DNA from: an uncultured Pseudomonadota bacterium
Lineage (GTDB): Bacteria; Myxococcota_A; Polyangia; HGW-17
Length of the DNA: 5,979 bases
Direction: 5' to 3'
Assembly (NCBI GenBank): GCA_938004375.1
Contig: CALKWH010000342.1
Location: 1 to 5,979, forward strand
The position numbers and the translations under genes were made by a program. Of this stretch, positions 1 to 5,934 are shown piece by piece. Below the pieces are notes generated by a model. The model did no database searches. It saw only the letters and a program-made list of their open reading frames with translations, and had not been told where the DNA came from. Every line of letters begins with the position of its first letter. Positions within the stretch are counted from its first letter, which is position 1.

Positions 1-42
1 CGTATTCGGTGACTGGAGTTCAGACGTGTGCTCTTCCGATCT
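1..42 (+). other. Illumina TruSeq adapter plus index (artefact)
   Basis: Positions 9-42 match the Illumina TruSeq read-2 adapter, which ends in GCTCTTCCGATCT. Positions 1-8 (CGTATTCG) are the reverse complement of the 8-nt index found at the other end. This is library sequence retained in the assembly, not genome. Translating through it gives the spurious peptides MTGVQTCALPI and MCSSDL, which should not be taken as protein N-termini. Genomic sequence starts at about position 43. Confidence 0.98.
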
Positions 43-607
43 GGCGCGGCGAAGCGGATCCCGACGGCCACACGGCCCTGATGCTGCACGAGATCGACCG
101 CATGGTCGAGCGGCTCGAGGAGTTCCTGGACTTCGCCCGCCCGCGCAGGAAGAAGGAGGACCGCGTTCAGCTCGGGGCGCTCGCGACCAAGACGGCCACC
201 CTGCTGCGCCCGGACGCCGAGGCGGCGGGGATCACTCTCGACGTGCGCACCGCGGACCCCTCCCCCGTCGAGGTGATCGGGGACGCGGCCGCCCTCGAGG
301 AGCTGGTGCTGAACCTCACCCTCAACGCCATCGAGGCGTCGTCCACCGGCGGGCGGGTCGAGCTCGCGGTGGACCTGGCCCCCCAGGGGCCCCGGCTCCG
401 GGTGACCGACGCCGGCCACGGGATCGCCCCGGCGGATCTGCCCCGGCTGTTCGACCCATACTTCACCACCAAGGAGGCCGGCAGCGGCCTGGGCCTGGCC
501 ATCGCCCGCCGCATCGCCGAGGAGCACCACGCCGTGCTCTCCCTGACCAACGGCGGGGAACGCGGGGCGGTGGCCACGCTCCAGTTCCCCGCGGAGCCAG
601 GAGAGTC

Positions 608-611
<4 letters not shown>
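43..611 (+). CDS. Sensor histidine kinase, C-terminal part (5' end missing)
   Basis: This is the C-terminal part of a membrane or cytoplasmic sensor kinase that autophosphorylates on histidine and passes the phosphate to the response regulator encoded next. The reading frame enters from the adapter at about position 45. The first visible segment (HEIDRMVERLEEFLDFARP, about 87-143) is the second helix of the dimerisation/phosphoacceptor domain, so the histidine box and the whole sensor region lie off the contig. The GHKL ATPase domain is complete: N box with ELVLNLTLNAIEA (about 300-338), G1 box DAGHG (408-422), F box LFDPYFTTK (about 447-473) and G2 box GSGLGLAIA (480-506). The gene ends in TGA at 609-611, overlapping the GTG start of the regulator by 4 bases. 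The style is that of NtrB/PAS-type kinases paired with NtrC regulators. The input signal cannot be inferred. Confidence 0.94.
599..610 (+). promoter_or_regulatory. RBS and GTG start of the response regulator, coupled to the kinase stop
   Basis: AGGAG at 599-603 lies 4 nt before the GTG at 608-610. The GTG shares bases with the kinase stop codon in a GTGA arrangement (608-611). It is the natural start for the regulator because the receiver domain begins immediately (RPYALIVDDE). The overlap implies translational coupling, so that kinase and regulator are made together. Confidence 0.8.
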
Positions 612-1948
<1,337 letters not shown>

Positions 1949-1968
1949 TCCGCGCTCCAGCCTCGCTT

Positions 1969-2199
1969 CGCCGCCCTCCAGGGAGTGCGGGAGTTCCGCT
2001 CCCGCGTCTTCGCCGCCTTCCAGACGCCCCTCGCCGGCTTCCACACGACCCTCGCCGCGTTCCCGACGACCCTCGCCGGCTTCCACACGACCATCGCCGC
2101 CTTCCACACGACCATCGCCGGCTTCCACACGACTTCCGCCGCGTTCCAGACGACCGGCGCCGGCTTCATAACGCCCGTCGCCGAGTTCCAGCGCGAGCT
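1969..2199. repeat. 21-bp tandem repeat array, about 11 units
   Basis: Units of exactly 21 bp run back to back, with a consensus near CGCCGGCTTCCACACGACCAT. The clearest units start at 2011, 2032, 2053, 2074, 2095, 2116, 2137, 2158 and 2179. Two decayed units (starts 1969 and 1990) keep the phase on the left. Because 21 is a multiple of 3 and the unit has no stop codons, several frames are open. The plus strand could encode 85 residues of AGFHTTI/AAFHTTL heptads (1985-2242, GTG start). One minus frame gives VVWKPAM/VVWKAAM heptads and another gives RVEAGDG. The plus frame is the one just after the regulator stop. No convincing ribosome binding site precedes the plus frame, so I treat the array as non-coding repeat DNA, with a small repeat peptide as the alternative. 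Confidence 0.85.
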
Positions 2200-2239
2200 G
2201 CGCTTGCGCCCTCTGATTTTGCTTGAGGTTTCGCGGTCT

Positions 2240-2475
2240 TGACTCACAGCCTTGGTCAGGTCCACTGATCCCCAGAAAAATTGGAAAACAAGTCGTTGTC
2301 AGTGAAGCGACAGCGAAACGGTTGTCGTAATCGTAATCGTAATCGTGTTCAAATTCCAAGGTCTTAGGATTCCGATTACGATTCCGATTACGACAACGAA
2401 AACGAAAACGAGATACACAAGCACCAGCGCCCTCTGCTCGACGGTATCAGTGGACCTGACGAGCGCTGTCAGTTA
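2240..2475. repeat. MITE-like palindromic element with ~30-bp imperfect terminal inverted repeats
   Basis: GTCAGGTCCACTGAT at 2255-2269 is matched exactly by its reverse complement at 2446-2460. Continuing outwards, the arms pair with five mismatches over 30 positions (2240-2269 with 2446-2475). The interior contains no gene and carries the long hairpin at 2321-2397. It is less GC-rich than the flanking genes. The outer left end contains the stop of the possible repeat ORF (2240-2242), and the outer right end is the TAA of the convergent minus-strand gene (2473-2475). No clear target-site duplication is visible. It could be a non-autonomous mobile element, a REP/BIME-like dispersed palindrome, or a bidirectional transcription-end structure for the convergent genes. 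The symmetry is seen directly; the mobility is inference. Confidence 0.6.
2321..2397. repeat. Long hairpin, 25-bp stem built of CGTAAT hexamers
   Basis: The left arm at 2321-2345 (GTTGTC followed by CGTAAT repeats) pairs with 2373-2397 at 24 of 25 positions. The single mismatch is at the 14th stem position, and a 27-nt loop separates the arms. A second outer pairing is possible: TCGTTGTC at 2293-2300 with GACAACGA at 2392-2399. It lies between the convergent genes and could slow or stop transcription from both sides, but neither strand has a U-run straight after the stem, so it is not a canonical Rho-independent terminator. Confidence 0.75.
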
Positions 2476-3141
2476 CGCCTGGGGAGCGGGCGCCTTGCGG
2501 GCGGCGGCGCGGGTGGGGATCAGCGCCTGATACGCGGCGACCCGCGCGGGGTCGTCCACGAAGGCCAGCTCGGCGGCGCCCACGATGGCGGCGATGGCGT
2601 CCTTCACGCGCTTGTGGGCGGCGTTGCGGGCGGCCGTCTGCTCCCGGGCGGTGACCTTGGTCTCCTCCTGGGCCAGGTCCACGGTGGTGAGCTGGGCGCG
2701 CAGCGCGGCCAGGCGCTCGAGATCCGCCGGCAGCACGCCCGCGGCGCGCACCTGGTCCGGATGCGCGTTGCACGCCCGGGCCAGGTCCTCGGCGGCCTCG
2801 ACCACCGACTTGACCACGGTGGGGTTCAGCTTCTTGCCCACCCCGGCCATGGTGAGGATGGCGCCGTCGACCTTGTGGCGCTTCATGGTGCTGCGCATGG
2901 CCATGATCAGCGCGACGAGCCGCCCGGCCGCGTCGCCCTGCACCTTCGTGGCCGCCTTGCGCGTCTGCCGGGCCGCGCCCGCCCCCACCGCCGTCTCCAG
3001 CAGCAGCGCGGCGTCGGCCACCAGCCCGTCGAAGACCCCCGGCTGCAGGCGCGGGTCCAATTTGGCCCGGTCCGGCTTGCTCATCTTGACCAACTGCTCG
3101 GCGCTCCGACGGGTGTTCTCCATTTCACTGATCAGGGACAT
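2473..3141 (-). CDS. Conserved-looking hypothetical protein, predicted all-helical
   Basis: This 222-residue protein has an ATG start at 3139-3141 and a TAA stop at 2473-2475. I do not recognise its family. It has no signal peptide or obvious membrane segment. It is rich in Ala, Arg, Lys and Glu with long helix-forming stretches, for example around 55-90 (RKAATKVQGDAAGRLVALI) and 145-190 (LERLAALRAQ to KRVKDAIAAI). This suggests a soluble helical bundle or coiled coil. The C-terminus is a basic, Ala/Pro-rich tail (RAAARKAPAPQA). The start is supported by a strong Shine-Dalgarno with 6-nt spacing, and the frame shows G/C-rich third positions. It converges on the two-component operon and diverges from the restriction gene. 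The sequence gives no function. The other long frames across this interval look like GC-rich shadows. Confidence 0.85.
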   Translation of the reverse strand: MSLISEMENTRRSAEQLVKMSKPDRAKLDPRLQPGVFDGLVADAALLLETAVGAGAARQTRKAATKVQGDAAGRLVALIMAMRSTMKRHKVDGAILTMAGVGKKLNPTVVKSVVEAAEDLARACNAHPDQVRAAGVLPADLERLAALRAQLTTVDLAQEETKVTAREQTAARNAAHKRVKDAIAAIVGAAELAFVDDPARVAAYQALIPTRAAARKAPAPQA

Positions 3142-3147
3142 GATGCA

Positions 3148-3155
3148 CTCTCCTC
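3148..3155 (-). promoter_or_regulatory. RBS of the minus-strand hypothetical gene
   Basis: On the minus strand this reads GAGGAGAG, a near-perfect Shine-Dalgarno, 6 nt before the ATG at 3141. It decides the start in favour of this ATG over the in-frame Met at residue 7. Confidence 0.8.
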
Positions 3156-3179
3156 ACGAAAAAAACGTTGTTTTGTTAT

Positions 3180-3193
3180 CCGTGCGAACACGG
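3180..3193 (-). other. Small hairpin in the 5' leader of the minus-strand gene
   Basis: CCGTG (3180-3184) and CACGG (3189-3193) form a 5-bp stem around a 4-nt CGAA loop on the plus strand (TTCG on the minus-strand transcript). If transcription starts upstream near 3210-3220, this UUCG-type stable hairpin would sit in the leader about 40 nt before the start codon. Its role is unknown. Confidence 0.4.
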
Positions 3194-3218
3194 GGTGAAG
3201 TTGGACTTGGGGACCGCA

Positions 3219-3244
3219 TTTATCATATCCATCGCCCCAGTCAA
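3219..3244 (-). promoter_or_regulatory. Possible sigma-70 promoter for the minus-strand gene
   Basis: Read on the minus strand, TTGACT (3239-3244) is a good -35 match. The AT-rich patch after it offers TATGAT (3222-3227, spacing 11) or GATAAA (3219-3224, spacing 14). Neither spacing is ideal, so this is only a candidate. The patch is unusually AT-rich for this genome and lies at a sensible distance from the start codon. Confidence 0.3.
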
Positions 3245-3290
3245 GCCCCCTTTTTCACTTTTTTCACGTTCCCCACTCCCCCCGTAGCAC

Positions 3291-3417
3291 GGCGACCGAA
3301 GACGGTCGAAGACGACCGGGGCGCCGCAGTTTCCCTTCCCATATGGACTGCGGTGACTTGGCACCGCGGGTCTTCCCCGCCGAGCGACCGGTCACCGGTC
3401 GCACCGCGGGGCTCTTC
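3291..3417. repeat. Two-hairpin element, copy A
   Basis: This is one of two diverged copies (see copy B). The order is a CGACCG/CGGTCG dyad at 3293-3308 (4-nt AAGA loop), a spacer, the 15-nt block GTGACTTGGCACCGC at 3353-3367, a TCTTCCCC stretch, then a strong dyad at 3384-3402 (GCGACCGGT, one base, ACCGGTCGC), then ACCGCGGGGCTCTTC. The 15-nt block and the outer segments are shared with copy B. Confidence 0.7.
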
Positions 3418-3418
3418 A

Positions 3419-3461
3419 CTTCTTCTTCTTCCTCTTTTTCCTCTTCTTCTTCTTCTTCTTC
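3419..3461. repeat. 43-nt pure pyrimidine tract, (TTC)n-rich
   Basis: This is an uninterrupted C/T run made mostly of TTC triplets, with a CCTCTTTTTCC centre and approximate mirror symmetry around the T5 core. Homopurine-homopyrimidine mirror repeats can form intramolecular triplex (H-DNA) in supercoiled DNA. It lies between the hairpins at 3384-3402 and 3475-3504. Confidence 0.85.
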
Positions 3462-3474
3462 AGGCTTTTTACTC

Positions 3475-3504
3475 ACCGGTCGTGGCCAAAACGCCACGAC
3501 CGGT
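3475..3504. repeat. Perfect 12-bp inverted repeat, 6-nt loop
   Basis: ACCGGTCGTGGC at 3475-3486 is the exact reverse complement of 3493-3504, around CAAAAC. It shares the ACCGGTCG core with the dyads of copies A and B. There is no U-run after it, so terminator function is not supported. It could be a protein-binding site or part of the same dispersed repeat family. Confidence 0.75.
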
Positions 3505-3591
3505 CGGCCTCCGACGGATTCTCGTTCATTTTGGTATTCCTTTCTCGCCAGGCAGCGGGCGTAAGTGTTTGATTTTATTCTATCTTGGCTT

Positions 3592-3612
3592 TGCGGAGGC
3601 GCAGCCTCCGCA
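3592..3612. repeat. Perfect 9-bp inverted repeat, 3-nt loop
   Basis: TGCGGAGGC (3592-3600) and GCCTCCGCA (3604-3612) flank GCA. It follows a locally AT-rich stretch (about 3567-3590). No gene ends nearby on either strand, so its role is unclear. Confidence 0.7.
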
Positions 3613-3755
3613 CCTCCAGGTCAGGGGGACGCCGGCCCGGCAATGAGAGCATCGTTCATGCGCTGCAGTGGACGGCCGAGGCCGGAAATCCCCCCGACAC
3701 CCCCCTGTTTTGCGGCTGACGTGAACTCGTGCCCGTCGCCGTTAACGGGAGTGCA

Positions 3756-3873
3756 GGCGACCGGGGACCGGTCGCAAGCTTCCGTGGGGGGCATCAGAAG
3801 TGCAGTGACTTGGCACCGCATTTTCTTCCCCCGCGTAAAGCGACGCAGGGCGTCGCCCAACGGGGGGCTCATC
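3756..3873. repeat. Two-hairpin element, copy B
   Basis: This copy has the same order as copy A: dyad GCGACCGG/CCGGTCGC at 3757-3775 (3-nt loop), spacer, the identical 15-nt block GTGACTTGGCACCGC at 3805-3819, a TCTTCCCCC stretch, a second dyad GCGACGC/GCGTCGC at 3840-3856 (3-nt loop), then a CGGGGGGCTCATC tail. It lies 90 nt before the restriction gene. The second dyad differs in sequence from that of copy A, yet both are perfect inverted repeats. Confidence 0.7.
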
Positions 3874-3891
3874 GTCGAAGACAATCCCCTT

Positions 3892-3940
3892 ATTCCCCAC
3901 ACCCCACTCCCCATTCCCCATTCCCCATTCCCCATTCCCC
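3892..3940. repeat. Seven tandem 7-bp units (ATTCCCC), G-quadruplex candidate on the minus strand
   Basis: Seven exact-length heptamers occur in the order ATTCCCC, ACACCCC, ACTCCCC, then four identical ATTCCCC. On the minus strand every unit is GGGG plus 3 nt, giving seven G4 runs with 3-nt loops, which fits the standard G-quadruplex pattern. The array ends 22 nt before the ATG at 3963, where promoter elements would be expected. Because the identical units could change in number by slippage, promoter spacing might vary. That is inference. Confidence 0.9.
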
Positions 3941-3950
3941 CCTCCTCGTG

Positions 3951-3956
3951 TAGACT
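3951..3956 (+). promoter_or_regulatory. Possible -10 element of a leaderless transcript
   Basis: TAGACT preceded directly by GTG lies 6 nt before the ATG at 3963. It would place a transcription start at or next to the start codon, which would fit the lack of any Shine-Dalgarno there. No recognisable -35 precedes it because the upstream DNA is the heptamer array. Confidence 0.2.
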
Positions 3957-3962
3957 GCCGCC

Positions 3963-5934
3963 ATGTTCGCCCTCAAGACCATTCTCGACCATTACCGATC
4001 CCAGGCCCTGAGCGAGCGCGAGAAGGGCACCTACTTCGAGCGCCTGATCCGCTGCTACTTCAAGAACGAGCCCTGATACGAGGACCTGTTCACCGACGTG
4101 TGGATGTACGCCGACTGGGCCCGCAAGAACGGCCTGCCCGCGCAGGACACCGGCATCGACCTGGTCGCGAGCACGCGCACCGCCGAGCTCGTGGCCATCC
4201 AGTGCAAGCTCTACGCCGAGGACCACACCCTCCAGAAGAAGGACATCGACTCGTTCTTCACCGCCTCGGGCAAGACCCGCTTCGCCCGCCGCATCATCGT
4301 CTCCTCCACCAACCAGTGGAGCCGCCCCGCCGAGGAGGCCCTGGCCGACCAGGCGCCCCCGGTGACCAAGCTCGACCTCGAGGACCTCGAGCACAGCCGC
4401 ATCGACTGGTCCAAATATCAACCCTTCGAGGAGACCGTCCCACTTCGCCCCCGCAAGACCCTGCGCGAGCACCAGGTCGCCGCCGTCAACGACGTGCTCA
4501 CCGGCCTGGCCAAGCACGACCGCGGCAAACTGATCATGGCCTGCGGCACCGGCAAGACCTTCACCTCCCTCAAGATCGCCGAGCAGCTCGCCGGCGCGGG
4601 CGGCCGCGTGCTGTTCCTGGTGCCCAGCCTGTCGCTGCTCTCGCAGATCCTCACCGAGTGGTCCCAGGAGAGCGCGATCCCGCTGCACGCTTTCGCCGTG
4701 TGCTCCGACAGCGACGTCGGCAAGAAGCGCGTCACCACGCCCAACGACGACGACGTCCGCACCCTGATCCACGAGCTCAAGTACCCCGCCACCACCGACG
4801 CGGCCTCCCTGGCCCGCGCCATGGCCCGCGTGCACGACGCCGGCCACCTGAGCGTGGTGTTCTCGACCTATCACTCCATCGAGGTCCTCGGCGAGGCCCA
4901 GGCCCGCCACGGCCTGCCCGCGTTCGACCTGATCGTCTGCGACGAGGCCCACCGCACCACCGGCGCCATCTTCGAGGACGAGGACGAGAGCGCCTTCGTG
5001 CGCGTCCACGACGCCGACTTCATCCGCGCCCGCCGCCGGCTCTACATGACCGCCACCCCGCGCATCTACGGCGACGCGGCCAAGGTCCGCGCCGAGTCCG
5101 AGAGCGTGGCCCTGTGCTCGATGGACGACCCCGCCCTCTACGGCCCCACGCTCCACACCATCTCGTTCTCCCGCGCGGTCCAGCTCCAGCTGCTGGTGGA
5201 CTACAAGGTCGTGGTGCTGGCCGTCGAGGAGTCCCACGTGAGCCGCCGCCTGCAGGCGCTCTTGTCCGACGACGACAACCAGCTCAAGGTCACCGACGCG
5301 GCCAAGATCGTGGGCTGCTGGAAGGCCCTGGGCAAGCGCGGCCTCACGCAGGATCTCATCGGCGACGCCGAGCCCATGCGCCGCGCCGTGGCCTTCTGCC
5401 AGGTCATCCGCGCCACCGGCAAGGCCAAGTACCACCAGGTCGCCTCCGAGACCATCGCCGCCCAGTTCCAGGCCGTGGTGGACGCCTACCAGGAGCAGGA
5501 GGAGAACCTCCCCCAGGCGCAACGCCTTCGTTGCGAAGCCGCCCACGTGGACGGCTCCATGAACGCCGGCACGAAAGAGGCCAAGCTGCGCTGGCTCAAG
5601 GACGACGCCGGCGACGGCGTGTGCCGCATCCTGAGCAACGTCCGCTGCCTCTCCGAGGGCGTCGACGTCCCGGCGCTCGACGCCGTGCTCTTTTTGACCC
5701 CCCGCAACTCCCAGGTGGACGTGGTCCAGTCGGTGGGGCGCGTGATGCGCCTGTCCCCGGGGAAAAAGCGCGGCTACGTCATCTTGCCGGTGGTCATCCC
5801 CGCAGGGCTCGAGCCCCACGAGGCGCTCTCCGACAACAAGACCTATGCCGTGGTGTGGCAGGTGCTGCAAGCGCTTCGCTCCCACGACGACCGGTTCGAC
5901 GCCATGATCAACAAGATGGACCTGGAGCTGGGGC
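3963..5934 (+). CDS. Type ISP-like restriction enzyme: Mrr nuclease plus SF2 helicase (3' truncated, internal TGA)
   Basis: This is the N-terminal part (about 657 codons) of a large protein resembling single-chain Type ISP restriction-modification enzymes (LlaGI/LlaBIII, COG4889), in which nuclease, helicase/translocase, N6-adenine methyltransferase and target recognition share one chain. From the ATG at 3963, the PD-(D/E)XK nuclease region has a helix with EKGTYFERL (23-31), GIDLV with D66, and IQCK with Q80 and K82. The helicase follows: Walker A ACGTGKT at 193-199, motif Ia VPSLSLLSQ, DEAH at 327-330, MTATP at 362-366, motif V SEGVDVP from 564, and motif VI QSVGRVMR at 589-596. Any methyltransferase and recognition domains would be beyond the contig end. 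Codon 38 (4074-4076) is TGA within NEP-stop-YEDLF, and homology-like sequence continues straight across it. If genuine, either the gene is broken or translation restarts at GTG 4098 or ATG 4104, losing the first helix but keeping D66 and K82. No Shine-Dalgarno precedes 3963. Confidence 0.87.
4074..4076 (+). other. In-frame TGA inside the restriction gene
   Basis: The frame runs from ATG 3963 through 37 codons of family-like sequence, meets TGA, and continues as YEDLFTDVW, the segment expected in this family. No frame change is involved. One substitution (TGA from CGA, GGA or TGG, for example) would explain it. TGA is a real stop for the kinase and regulator genes in this window, so general recoding is unlikely. 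Confidence 0.85.

Larger units (their letters stand above)
3142..3962. other. 821-bp divergent intergenic region, gene-free and repeat-dense
   Basis: I see no convincing gene here. The open frames that cross it lack ribosome binding sites and are made of translated repeats. It carries the control regions of two divergent genes plus the structures listed separately: two copies of a two-hairpin element, isolated inverted repeats, a homopyrimidine tract and a 7-bp tandem array. It is patchy in composition (T-rich and C-rich strand-biased blocks), unlike the flanking genes. A GTTAAC-centred 10-bp palindrome (3739-3748) is also present. Confidence 0.8.

Noticed and set aside
26..607. N-terminal extension of the response regulator frame back to position 26
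   Set aside because: The frame starts inside adapter sequence and overlaps the clear histidine kinase in another frame; its peptide is Arg/Gly/Pro-rich shadow. The receiver domain begins right after the GTG at 608.
1969..2199. CRISPR array
   Set aside because: The units are contiguous 21-bp tandem copies with no unique spacers between them, and no cas genes are present.
1985..2242. Heptad-repeat ORF as a confident gene
   Set aside because: It has a GTG start with only a weak purine run touching it, all the coding appearance comes from the 21-bp repeat, and competing frames exist on the other strand; kept only as a repeat.
2585..3646. Long plus-strand frames opposite the minus-strand hypothetical gene, and long minus-strand frames opposite the kinase, regulator and restriction genes
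   Set aside because: These have low-complexity Arg/Gly/Ala/Val-rich or repeat-derived translations, no ribosome binding sites and no domains; they are typical shadows in GC-rich DNA.
3805..3825. Possible sigma-54 promoter at TTGGCACCGCATTTTCT
   Set aside because: The TGGCAC half fits a -24 element and the window encodes a sigma-54 activator, but the -12 GC is missing (TTTC in place of TTGC). The same block in copy A has no -12-like sequence either.
3565..4011. Plus-strand frame across the heptamer array, giving PIPHSPFPIPPS-type peptide
   Set aside because: The peptide is a translation of the ATTCCCC repeats and overlaps the start of the restriction gene in another frame; there is no ribosome binding site.
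4074..4076. Selenocysteine or whole-genome TGA recoding
   Set aside because: The kinase and regulator genes in this window end in TGA, I see no SECIS-like stem-loop directly after 4076, and this protein family is not known for selenocysteine.
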